Origin: an uncultured Collinsella sp.
GTDB taxonomy: Bacteria; Actinomycetota; Coriobacteriia; Coriobacteriales; Coriobacteriaceae
DNA: 25,324 nucleotides
Reading direction: 5' to 3'
Assembly (NCBI GenBank): GCA_959599635.1
Contig: CAUGJN010000016.1
Location: 1-25,324, forward strand
The notes beneath the pieces were generated by a model, which was not told where the DNA came from, made no database searches, and worked only from the letters and a program-made list of their open reading frames with translations. Positions 1 through 7,835 of the stretch are shown here, piece after piece. Position 1 is the first letter of the stretch; each line of letters starts with the position of its first letter. The position numbers and the translations under genes were made by a program.

Positions 1-2
1 AC

Positions 3-2603
3 GTAGAGGCGCTTGAGGCTAAGCTCGCTCAGATGCGAGAGGCCCAGGCGCTTTTTGCTACGTACACGCAGGAGCAGGTCGACAAGATCTTCTATGAGGC
101 CGCCATGGCCGCCAACAAGGCTCGTATCCCGTTGGCGAAGATGGCCATCGAGGAGACCGGCCGCGGCGTTCTTGAGGACAAGGTCATCAAGAACCACTAC
201 GCCGCAGAGTACATCTACAACGCTTACAAGAACACCAAGACCTGTGGCGTTCTGGAGCGCGACGAGGCCTACGGCATCACCAAGATCGCCGAGCCCATCG
301 GTATCGTGGGCGCCGTCATCCCGACGACCAACCCCACCTCCACTGCGATCTTCAAGACGCTGATCAGCCTGAAGACCCGCAACGCCATCATCATCTCCCC
401 GCACCCGGCTGCCGCCAAGTGCACCATCGCCGCCGCCAAGCTCGTGCTTGACGCCGCCGTCAAGGCCGGCGCCCCCGAGGGTATCATCGGCTGGGTCGAT
501 GTCCCCTCCATCGAGCTGACCAACATGGTCATGCGCGACGTCGACATCATCCTCGCCACCGGTGGCCCGGGCATGGTCAAGGCCGCCTACTCCTCGGGCA
601 AGCCCGCCCTAGGGGTTGGCGCCGGTAACACCCCGGTCGTCATCGACGACACCGCCGACGTGCTGCTCGCCGTTAACTCCATCATCCACTCCAAGACCTT
701 CGACAACGGCATGATCTGCGCTTCCGAGCAGTCCGTGACCGTCATCGACACCATCTATGACCAGGTTAAGGCCGAGTTCCAGAAGCGCGGCTGCTACTTC
801 GTCAAGCAGGGTGCCGAGATGGAGGCACTGCGTGCCGCCATGTTCAAGAATGGCGCCCTCGATCACCGCATCCCCGGCATGGCTGCTGCCAAGATCGCTG
901 AGCTCGCCGGCATCGAGGTTCCCGCCAAGACCAAGATCCTGATCGCCGAGGTCACCTCCACCGACCCCGCCAAGGAGGAGTTCTCCCACGAGAAGCTCTC
1001 CCCGGTCCTGGCCATGTATCACGCCAAGGACTTCCAGGAGGCCGTCGACAAGGCCGAGCACCTGGTGCTCGCCGGTGGCCCGGGCCACACCGCCTCTCTG
1101 TACGTGCACCCCGCCCAGGCCGAGAAGATCAGCCTGTTCGAGCACGTCATGAAGGCCTGCCGTATCGTCATCAACACCCCGTCCTCGCACGGCGGCATCG
1201 GTGACCTGTACAACTTTGGCATGAAGCCGTCTCTGACCCTGGGCTGCGGCTCCTGGGGCGGCAACTCCGTCTCCGAGAACGTTGGGGTGAAGCACTTGAT
1301 CAACGTTAAGACTGTGGCCGAGCGCCGTGAGAACATGCTGTGGTTCCGCGCTCCCGAGAAGGTCTACTTCAAGAAGGGTTCCACGCCCGTCGCCCTCGAC
1401 GAGCTCGGTACCGTCATGGGCAAGAAGCGCGCCTTCATCGTCACCGACCAGTTCCTCTTCAAGAATGGCAACACCCGCGCCATCGAGGCCAAGCTCGACG
1501 AGATGGGCATCGCCCACGACTGCTTCTACGACGTCGAGCCCGATCCGTCGCTGCAGTGCGCACGTCGCGGCGCCAAGCAGATGGCTCTCTTTGAGCCGGA
1601 CGTCATCATCGCCGTCGGCGGTGGCTCCGCTATGGACGCCGGCAAGATCATGTGGATGATGTACGAGCACCCCGAGTGCAAGTTTGAGGACATGGCCATG
1701 GACTTCATGGACATCCGCAAGCGTATCTTCACTTTCCCCGAGATGGGCAAGAAGGCCTACTTCGTCGCCGTCCCGACCTCTTCGGGTACCGGCTCCGAGT
1801 GCACGCCGTTCGCCATCATCACCGACAAGGAGACCGGCATCAAGTGGCCGCTCGCCGACTACGCGCTGCTCCCCAACATGGCTATCGTCGACGCCGACAA
1901 CTGCATGACCGCCCCGCGCGGCCTGACCGCTGCCTCCGGCATCGACGTCATGACCCACGCCATCGAGTCCTACGTCTCCATCATGGCTTCCGACTACACC
2001 AAGGGCCTCTCCGAGCGCGCTGCTAAGCTCGTCTTCGAGAACCTGCCCTCCAGCTTCACGAACGGCGCCAAGGACCCGCATGCCCGCGAGGAGATGCACA
2101 ACGCCTCTTGCATGGCCGGTATGGCCTTCGCCAACGCCTTCCTGGGCCTCAACCACTCCATGGCTCACAAGCTCGGCGCCTTCCATCACCTGCCCCACGG
2201 CCTCGCCAACGCCGTCATCCTGACCCGCGTTATGCGCTACAACGCCGCCGAGGCTCCCGTCAAGATGGGTACCTTCTCCCAGTATCCTTACCCCAACGCG
2301 CTGCACAACTACGCCGAGATGGCCAAGTACTGCGGCATCGAGGGCAAGGACGACAAGGAGGTCTTCGAGAACTTCATCACGAAGCTCGAGGAGCTCAAGG
2401 ACTTCATCGGCGTCAAGAAGACCATCGCCGACTACGGTGTTGACGAGCAGTACTTCCTCGACACCCTCGACGAGATGACCGAGCAGGCATTCAACGACCA
2501 GTGCACCGGCGCAAACCCGCGCTACCCGCTCATGAGCGAGATCAAGGAGCTCTACCTGGACGCCTACTACGGCCGCGAGCCTCAGGACTACGCCGTCTGC
2601 TAG
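3..2603 (+). CDS. adhE: Bifunctional acetaldehyde-CoA/alcohol dehydrogenase AdhE (5' end cut by window)
   Basis: Converts acetyl-CoA to acetaldehyde and then ethanol, reoxidising NADH in fermentation (cytosol). The frame is open from base 3, so the start lies outside; 866 residues are visible. By alignment with the E. coli catalytic cysteine (C246), only about 7 N-terminal residues are missing. The N-terminal half is a CoA-acylating aldehyde dehydrogenase: FDNGMICASEQS carries the catalytic Cys (codon near 717) and GVGAGNTP is typical. The C-terminal half is an iron-dependent alcohol dehydrogenase with the nucleotide-binding AVGGGSAMDAGK and metal-ligand histidines in GLNHSMAHKLGAFHHLPHG. Both halves look intact and of usual length. 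It ends 88 bp before the kinase gene on the same strand, with a strong hairpin between. The 667-residue open frame on the opposite strand is a codon-bias shadow. Confidence 0.97.
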   Translation, partial: VEALEAKLAQMREAQALFATYTQEQVDKIFYEAAMAANKARIPLAKMAIEETGRGVLEDKVIKNHYAAEYIYNAYKNTKTCGVLERDEAYGITKIAEPIGIVGAVIPTTNPTSTAIFKTLISLKTRNAIIISPHPAAAKCTIAAAKLVLDAAVKAGAPEGIIGWVDVPSIELTNMVMRDVDIILATGGPGMVKAAYSSGKPALGVGAGNTPVVIDDTADVLLAVNSIIHSKTFDNGMICASEQSVTVIDTIYDQVKAEFQKRGCYFVKQGAEMEALRAAMFKNGALDHRIPGMAAAKIAELAGIEVPAKTKILIAEVTSTDPAKEEFSHEKLSPVLAMYHAKDFQEAVDKAEHLVLAGGPGHTASLYVHPAQAEKISLFEHVMKACRIVINTPSSHGGIGDLYNFGMKPSLTLGCGSWGGNSVSENVGVKHLINVKTVAERRENMLWFRAPEKVYFKKGSTPVALDELGTVMGKKRAFIVTDQFLFKNGNTRAIEAKLDEMGIAHDCFYDVEPDPSLQCARRGAKQMALFEPDVIIAVGGGSAMDAGKIMWMMYEHPECKFEDMAMDFMDIRKRIFTFPEMGKKAYFVAVPTSSGTGSECTPFAIITDKETGIKWPLADYALLPNMAIVDADNCMTAPRGLTAASGIDVMTHAIESYVSIMASDYTKGLSERAAKLVFENLPSSFTNGAKDPHAREEMHNASCMAGMAFANAFLGLNHSMAHKLGAFHHLPHGLANAVILTRVMRYNAAEAPVKMGTFSQYPYPNALHNYAEMAKYCGIEGKDDKEVFENFITKLEELKDFIGVKKTIADYGVDEQYFLDTLDEMTEQAFNDQCTGANPRYPLMSEIKELYLDAYYGREPQDYAVC

Positions 2604-2620
2604 TTTTAGCACGGTTTTTA

Positions 2621-2659
2621 ACGGCGGGGGTGCACGGGTGTTTCACACACCCCCGCCGT
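2621..2659 (+). terminator. Strong hairpin after adhE, probable terminator or processing stem
   Basis: A perfect 12-bp GC-rich stem (2621-2632 with 2648-2659) has a 15-nt loop and starts 17 bp after the adhE stop. No T-run follows it on the + strand, so it is not a textbook intrinsic terminator. It could attenuate transcription into the kinase gene or protect the adhE mRNA 3' end. Confidence 0.55.
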
Positions 2660-2691
2660 CGCTTCTATCGCATCGTTGAAAGGATGCAACC

Positions 2692-3456
2692 ATGCTGCTA
2701 CCCGATTCCAAGACCGAGCTCGTCCGCCGTGGCAACAAGGTCGTTTACGACCTGGGCGACAAGATCGTCAAGGTCTTTAACGAGACCAAGCCTGTCTCCG
2801 ACGTGTTCAACGAGGCTTTGAATCTTGCCCGCATCAATGAGTGCGGCATCCGCAGCCCCAAGGCTCTCGAGGTTTCCCAGCTCGAGAACGCCAACGGCTG
2901 GGCGCTCGTGACCGAGAAGGTTCCGGGCACCACCCTTGCCGAGAAGATGACTGCCGAGCCCCAGCGCTTTGGTGAGTATCTCGAGATGTTCGTCGACCTC
3001 CAGATCGAGATCCACGGCTACACCTCCCCGCTGCTCAACCGTCAGCGCGACAAGTTCGCCCGCATGATCGACAGCCTTGATCAGCTCAATGCCACCACGC
3101 GCTACAACCTTCAGGAGCGTCTGGACGGCATGACCAAGGAGTTCAAGGTCTGCCACGGCGACTTCAACCCCTCCAACGTCATCGTCGGCGACGACGGCCA
3201 GCTCTATGTGTGCGACTGGGCACACGCCACCCAGGGCTCCCCTGCTGCCGACGTTGCCACCACCTACCTGCTCTTCGCCCTCAACAGCAAGGATCAGGCT
3301 GAGGCCTACCTGGAGCTCTACTGCGACCGCGCCGACATGCCCATGCAGGTCGTGCGTCAGTGGACGAGCATCGTCGCCGCTTCCGAGCTCGCTCGTAAGC
3401 GCAACGTGAACGATGAGTTCCTGAAGAACTGGATCGACGTCGTCGATTATCAGTAA
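2692..3456 (+). CDS. Aminoglycoside phosphotransferase/choline kinase-fold protein, substrate unknown
   Basis: A 254-residue small-molecule kinase of the APH/ChoK fold. The N-lobe has strands around residues 15-30 with a candidate ATP-binding lysine in KIVKVF (about K27). The C-lobe has the catalytic loop HGDFNPSN (H155, D157, N162) and the metal-binding aspartate in CDWAHATQG (D175). Start ATG is preceded by AAAGGA at normal spacing. It lies 88 bp after adhE on the same strand and ends just before a terminator, so it is either the tail of an adhE unit or a single gene. The family includes antibiotic, choline, homoserine and thiamine kinases. Nothing seen here identifies the substrate, and a resistance role should not be assumed. 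Confidence 0.85.
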   Translation: MLLPDSKTELVRRGNKVVYDLGDKIVKVFNETKPVSDVFNEALNLARINECGIRSPKALEVSQLENANGWALVTEKVPGTTLAEKMTAEPQRFGEYLEMFVDLQIEIHGYTSPLLNRQRDKFARMIDSLDQLNATTRYNLQERLDGMTKEFKVCHGDFNPSNVIVGDDGQLYVCDWAHATQGSPAADVATTYLLFALNSKDQAEAYLELYCDRADMPMQVVRQWTSIVAASELARKRNVNDEFLKNWIDVVDYQ

Positions 3457-3490
3457 TATCTGAGCGATTTATTTCGCATCGGAGGCACAA

Positions 3491-3530
3491 GAAAACCCCG
3501 CAGCTCATATGGGCTGTGGGGTTTTCCTTT
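3491..3530 (+). terminator. Rho-independent terminator of the adhE-side (+) unit
   Basis: A 14-bp stem (3491-3504 with 3513-3526) has an 8-nt loop and is followed by CTTT. Its single non-Watson-Crick pair is G-U if read on the + strand but A-C if read on the - strand, which assigns the structure to + transcripts. It lies 34 bp after the kinase stop. Confidence 0.85.
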
Positions 3531-3560
3531 ACCCATCGAGTTTATTCACGCAACAAAATA

Positions 3561-3601
3561 GACTGCTCCGCATCTCATCCTAAGAGAGATACGGAGCAGT
3601 C
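3561..3601 (-). terminator. Rho-independent terminator of the pyrH-proS (-) operon
   Basis: A 16-bp stem (3561-3576 with 3586-3601) has a 9-nt loop. The one imperfect pair is G-U on the - strand and C-A on the +, and on the - strand it is followed by TATTTTGTT. It starts 31 bp beyond the proS stop, facing the + strand terminator across 34 bp. Confidence 0.87.
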
Positions 3602-3632
3602 CCGCAATTACATCTAATAGCAGAAACGTCGA

Positions 3633-5354
3633 TTAACGGCGGGCCGCCTTAACAAGCTCGGCAACCTTGGCGACGACCTCGTCAATCGCCACGTCCTCGC
3701 GCTCGCCCGTGGCACGGTCCTTGAGCTCCACAGTACCATTCTTGAGGCCACGCTTACCCAGAACGACCTGATACGGGAAGCCCATGAGGTCGTTATCGGC
3801 AAACTTAAAGCCGGGACGCTCGTCACGGTCATCGACGACAACCTCGATACCCTCGGCGCACAGGCCCTCGACGATTTGGTCGCAAACGTTAGCGCACTCC
3901 TCCTTCTTGGGATCGAGCGGAATCACCGCGACCTCGTACGGGGCAACGGAGACCGGCCAGACGATGCCGTGTTCGTCGTTGTGCTGCTCCACGACGGCAG
4001 CAAGCGAGCGGGACACACCAACGCCGTAGCAACCCATGATGAGCGGCTTCTCCTTGCCGTCCTCGTCCATAAAGGTGGCACCCATGGCCTCGGAGTACTT
4101 GGTGCCCAGCTGGAACACCTGAGAGACCTCGATGCCGCGGGCAGCAGAGAGCGGCTTGCCGCAGTGCGGGCAGGGATCGCCGGCAACGACGGTGACCAGA
4201 TCTGCCCACTCATCGACGGTAAAGTCGCGCTCGGGGCAGGCACCGGTAAAGTGATAATCGACCTCGTTGGCACCGCAGGCCCACTGCTTGGACTCGCGCA
4301 GGCTCTCGTCGCACACCAGACGGATGCCCTCGGGCAAGTTAACCGGTCCGATAAAGCCCTTGTGCAGACCGTAGGTCTGGAGCTCCTCGTCGGTCATCAT
4401 GCGATAGCCCTTGCCAAAGACGTGCTCGGCCTTGCAGTCATTGAGCTCGTGGTCGCCCGGGACAATGGCCACGACTGGCTTGCCCTCGGCATCGATCAAC
4501 GCCAGCGACTTTCGCGTACCGTTCTCGGGGAAGCCAAAGAACTTGGCAACGGCCTCGATGGTGCCCATGCCCGGAGTCTCGACCTTGGTGAGCGTACCGT
4601 CGCCGGGGCCCTCGGTCACGACGACCTTGGTGCTTGCCGCCTCGTCATCGGCAGCAAAGCCGCAATCGTCGCAGTAGACCAGCGAAGCCTCGCCGGCGTC
4701 GGCCAAAGCCATGTACTCGACGGAGGTATCGCCACCGATCTCGCCGGAGTCGGCGACAACGGGCAGAGCCTTGATGTAGCAGCGCTCGCAGATGTTGGCG
4801 TAGGCCTGCTTCATCTTGTCGTACTCCTCCTGCAGACTCTCCTGCGTGGCGGAGAAGCTGTAGGCGTCCTTCATGATGAACTCGCGACCGCGCATCAGGC
4901 CAAAGCGAGGGCGGAACTCGTCGCGGAACTTGTCCTGAATGTGGTACAGGTTGACGGGCAGCTGCTTATAGGAGCGCAGCTCATTGCGCACTAGGGCCGT
5001 GACGGTCTCCTCGTGCGTGGGTCCGAGCACAAACTCGCGGCCGTGGCGGTCATCAAAGCGCACAAGCTCCTTGCCATAGGCATCGATACGGCCGGACTCA
5101 CGCCACAGCTCGGCATCGACCATGATGGGCATCATGAGCTCCTGAGCACCGGCGGCATCCATCTCGTCGCGCACGATGTTCTCGATCTTGCGGATCGAGC
5201 GCCAAGCGAGCGGCAGATAGGAATACAGGCCGGCGGCCTCCTTGCGGATCATGCCAGCGCGAAGCAGCAGACGGTGGCTCGCTAGCTCGGCATCCGCCGG
5301 ATCCTCTTTGAGCGTCGGCGCATAGAGCTTAGACATATACATTGCTCGGGTCAT
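3633..5354 (-). CDS. proS: Prolyl-tRNA synthetase, bacterial type with editing insertion
   Basis: Charges tRNA-Pro with proline (class II synthetase, cytosol). It has 573 residues, the usual length for the form with an INS editing domain. Class II motif 1 lies near residues 49-80, motif 2 near 143-165 (FRDEFRPRFGLMRGREF, holding the ATP-binding arginines) and motif 3 near 435-450 (GCYGVGVSRS). The INS region lies between about 225 and 410, and the anticodon-binding domain takes up the last 100 residues. Two CxxC pairs (YCDDCGF, PCPHCGK) are visible. The ATG directly abuts the ispG TAA and has GAGGAG six bases upstream, so this start is preferred over the in-frame ATGs at codons 5 and 7; translation is probably coupled to ispG. 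Last gene of its operon. Confidence 0.97.
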   Translation of the reverse strand: MTRAMYMSKLYAPTLKEDPADAELASHRLLLRAGMIRKEAAGLYSYLPLAWRSIRKIENIVRDEMDAAGAQELMMPIMVDAELWRESGRIDAYGKELVRFDDRHGREFVLGPTHEETVTALVRNELRSYKQLPVNLYHIQDKFRDEFRPRFGLMRGREFIMKDAYSFSATQESLQEEYDKMKQAYANICERCYIKALPVVADSGEIGGDTSVEYMALADAGEASLVYCDDCGFAADDEAASTKVVVTEGPGDGTLTKVETPGMGTIEAVAKFFGFPENGTRKSLALIDAEGKPVVAIVPGDHELNDCKAEHVFGKGYRMMTDEELQTYGLHKGFIGPVNLPEGIRLVCDESLRESKQWACGANEVDYHFTGACPERDFTVDEWADLVTVVAGDPCPHCGKPLSAARGIEVSQVFQLGTKYSEAMGATFMDEDGKEKPLIMGCYGVGVSRSLAAVVEQHNDEHGIVWPVSVAPYEVAVIPLDPKKEECANVCDQIVEGLCAEGIEVVVDDRDERPGFKFADNDLMGFPYQVVLGKRGLKNGTVELKDRATGEREDVAIDEVVAKVAELVKAARR

Positions 5355-6437
5355 TTATTTCTCCTCAATAAGTTTGTCGACCTCGGCCATAAGCGCGTCG
5401 ACAATTTGATCCTCAGCTACTTTACCAATGATCTGGCCATGCGAAAAGAGCAGGCCCTGACCACGTCCGCAGGCAACACCCAGGTCGGCGTCAGATGCCT
5501 CTCCGGGGCCGTTGACCGCACATCCCATCACGGCGATCGAAAGCGGCGCGGAATAGTTCTTAAGCCGCTCGGTGACCTCCTCGGCGATGGAAATCAGGTT
5601 AACCTGGCAGCGGGCGCACGTGGGGCACGAGACAATCTCGGGACCACGGCGACGCAGGCCCAGCGACTGTAGAATTCCCCAGGCGACCGGCGGCTCCTCA
5701 ACCGGATCGGCCGTGAGCGACACACGCATGGTGTCACCGATGCCTTCGGAAAGCAAGATACCCAAGCCTACAGAGCTCTTGATGGTGCCCTGAAGCTTGG
5801 TCCCCGCCTCCGTCACGCCCAGGTGGAGCGGAACATGCGGTATCTCGCGCGACAGGGCGCGATAGGTATCAAGTGTCGTCTGTACGCTATGGGCCTTGGC
5901 GGATAGCACGATGTTGGTAAACCCACGGTCCTCAAAGTGCCGCACAAAGCGTTCGCTCGACATCACGAGCTTTTCGGGCTGCGTGAGGTCGTCGCGCTCG
6001 GCAATATCTTGCTCAAGCGAGCCCGCGTTCACGCCAATGCGAATCGCGCAGCCCGCGGCACCCGCGGCATCGATGACGGCATCGACCTTGGCCCAATCGC
6101 CGATATTGCCGGGGTTGATGCGCAGCTTAGAGGCACCAGCCTCGACAGCGCCAATGGCAAGCTTATGGTTAAAATGGATATCGGCGACGATTGGCACCGG
6201 AGACTCGGCACAAATCGTGCGAAAGCCCTCGAGCGCAGCCTCGGTAGGCACGCTCACGCGCACGATATCGCAGCCAGCCTGCGCCAACGCGCACACTTGC
6301 GCAAGCGTTGCCTGGGCATCAGCAGTATCGGTGCAGGTCATAGACTGAACCACGACCGGAGCGCCACCACCGATCTGCACGCCGCCCACATGCACGGGGC
6401 GCGTCAACTCGCGAGGCAAAGGATGGGATAAAGACAA
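5355..6437 (-). CDS. ispG: 4-hydroxy-3-methylbut-2-en-1-yl diphosphate synthase (flavodoxin/ferredoxin), GcpE
   Basis: Penultimate step of the MEP isoprenoid pathway: reductive ring opening of MEcPP to HMBPP by a 4Fe-4S enzyme. The early TIM-barrel segment VVVQSMTCTDTADAQATL is typical, and GVTEAGTKLQGTIKSSVGLG follows. Cluster cysteines are visible in VSCPTCARC and AVMGCAVNGPGEA. I chose the TTG at 6437 as start: AGGGGAG lies 8 bases upstream and the coding match begins just after it, giving 360 residues. The longer ATG start at 6524 lies inside rseP and adds a Cys-rich tail unlike the family. It follows rseP by 13 bp and abuts proS. dxr, in the same operon, encodes the second step of this pathway. 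Confidence 0.95.
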   Translation of the reverse strand: MSLSHPLPRELTRPVHVGGVQIGGGAPVVVQSMTCTDTADAQATLAQVCALAQAGCDIVRVSVPTEAALEGFRTICAESPVPIVADIHFNHKLAIGAVEAGASKLRINPGNIGDWAKVDAVIDAAGAAGCAIRIGVNAGSLEQDIAERDDLTQPEKLVMSSERFVRHFEDRGFTNIVLSAKAHSVQTTLDTYRALSREIPHVPLHLGVTEAGTKLQGTIKSSVGLGILLSEGIGDTMRVSLTADPVEEPPVAWGILQSLGLRRRGPEIVSCPTCARCQVNLISIAEEVTERLKNYSAPLSIAVMGCAVNGPGEASDADLGVACGRGQGLLFSHGQIIGKVAEDQIVDALMAEVDKLIEEK

Positions 6438-6450
6438 TCCAAACACTCCC

Positions 6451-7812
6451 CTACAGAATAAATCGAAGGATGTCGGAACGAAGCATATAGACAAACAGCA
6501 GTGCAAAGAGCGCGATGCCGACATAACTGACGATTGTCTGCACCTTGAGTGGCAGCTCGCGACCGGCGACCTTTTGAATGATCTCGATAACCAGCTTTCC
6601 CCCGTCGAGCGGCGGAATGGGCAGCAGGTTCATAAAGCCCAGCGAGAACGAGATGAGCGCGGCAAACGTTAAGAATGTCGCGGGACCGGCGGCAGCCGCC
6701 TGAGAAGACATGACGCTGATGCCAACAATCGAGCTGGACTGATCGAGTATCTCCATCGTATGCTGCGGTTGCAGCAGACGCATAACGCCCTCGGCAGTCT
6801 GCTGAACATAGGAGAACGACAGGCGCGCCGACGTAATGGGGTCCAAATGGACCACTTGCGTGGAGGCATAAACGCCCAAACGCTCGCCCTCCCTGAGCGC
6901 GACCGAGGTCGAAAGTTTCTTACCGTCGCGCTGGTACTCAATGGCGATATCGTCCTGACCGGCAGCCTTGCCGATGGCATCATACACATCCATCCAGCTG
7001 GAGCAGGACACGCCATCGACACTAAGAATTGCGTCGCCGGCCTCAATGCCCGCCTTGGCGGCTATAGAGCCTTCTTCAACCTGACCGATCACATTGCTAT
7101 CGACCGGCACCGATACGCCGGCGATAGAGTAGATGCTCATAAGCAGCAAAAAGCCCGTCAGGATATTGACGAGAATGCCCGCGAGCAGCATAAAGGCACG
7201 CTTGAGAAAACCCTGGCCCAGATAGGTATGCGAACGCTCCTGCTCGAAGAACTCCGAAGCAGTGACCGGCAGCTCCCACACATCGCCCTCGGCAGTCGCA
7301 TGCTCTCGATCGAACTTGCGGCCGTCAAAGGTGGTATATCCTGCAGCATCGCGCGACAGCGTCTGGTACCTAACCGGATAATAGCTGGGTGAAGGCTTCT
7401 CCCCTTCCTCGTACCAAGGCGCAATGGAACCCCAGCCCAAAAGCAAGGCACAAGCCTCGAGAACATCCTCCTCGGGCAGTTCCAGCTCGACGGAAAGGTC
7501 TGCAACCGAAACACGACCATGACGATAGATCGCCGCAAGCACACGGTCGGCGCACGAGACATCGGTCGGGTCCATACCGCAGATAGCGGCATAGCCACCC
7601 AGCAGCAGCGGCGTCACGCCAAACTTGGTACCGATGCGACGCGACGTACGATGAATGTCAAAGCGGCACGGTAGGCCTAAGAAAAACTCGGTGACGCGCA
7701 CGCCGCACGCACGGGCCGCCAAAAAGTGGCCGCCCTCATGCAGAAACACGAGGACGGATAGCATCAAAAGGCCCCAAAAGACTGAGGAGAGAACGCTCAG
7801 AACAGTATCCAT
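6451..7812 (-). CDS. rseP: Site-2 intramembrane metalloprotease (RseP family) with an inserted winged-helix-like segment
   Basis: Membrane zinc protease that cuts transmembrane substrates such as anti-sigma factors or signal peptides. With the ATG at 7812 it has 453 residues. The first membrane segment carries the zinc site HEGGH (H25, E26, H29). The LDG metal-ligand motif is PIPPLDGGK (D403) near the C-terminus, and a PDZ domain spans about 238-310. Between the GGY loop (72-74) and the second conserved block (F202 to N216, FLKRAFMLLAGILVN) sits an insert of about 110 residues. Its first part (86-134) reads like a winged helix. Upstream in-frame starts would extend the protein into dxr and were rejected. 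The Shine-Dalgarno is poor (AAGGA, 13 bases away), so the start is less certain than the identity. No substrate gene lies nearby. Confidence 0.93.
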   Translation of the reverse strand: MDTVLSVLSSVFWGLLMLSVLVFLHEGGHFLAARACGVRVTEFFLGLPCRFDIHRTSRRIGTKFGVTPLLLGGYAAICGMDPTDVSCADRVLAAIYRHGRVSVADLSVELELPEEDVLEACALLLGWGSIAPWYEEGEKPSPSYYPVRYQTLSRDAAGYTTFDGRKFDREHATAEGDVWELPVTASEFFEQERSHTYLGQGFLKRAFMLLAGILVNILTGFLLLMSIYSIAGVSVPVDSNVIGQVEEGSIAAKAGIEAGDAILSVDGVSCSSWMDVYDAIGKAAGQDDIAIEYQRDGKKLSTSVALREGERLGVYASTQVVHLDPITSARLSFSYVQQTAEGVMRLLQPQHTMEILDQSSSIVGISVMSSQAAAAGPATFLTFAALISFSLGFMNLLPIPPLDGGKLVIEIIQKVAGRELPLKVQTIVSYVGIALFALLFVYMLRSDILRFIL

Positions 7813-7835
7813 AAAACGAAAAGCAATCCTTACGA

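Noticed and set aside
609..2612. 667-residue open frame antisense to adhE
   Set aside because: Same codon-bias shadow effect; adhE has all catalytic motifs on the other strand.
2692..3456. Reading the APH-fold gene as an aminoglycoside resistance determinant
   Set aside because: The fold is shared by many metabolic kinases. The gene has the same composition as its neighbours and no mobile context, so resistance is not supported.
3876..4994. 372-residue open frame antisense to proS
   Set aside because: Shadow of proS, with low-complexity composition and no motifs.
6438..6524. Longer ispG start at an ATG inside rseP
   Set aside because: It adds a Cys-rich sequence not found in the family, has no Shine-Dalgarno in context, and a better-supported TTG start lies at 6437.
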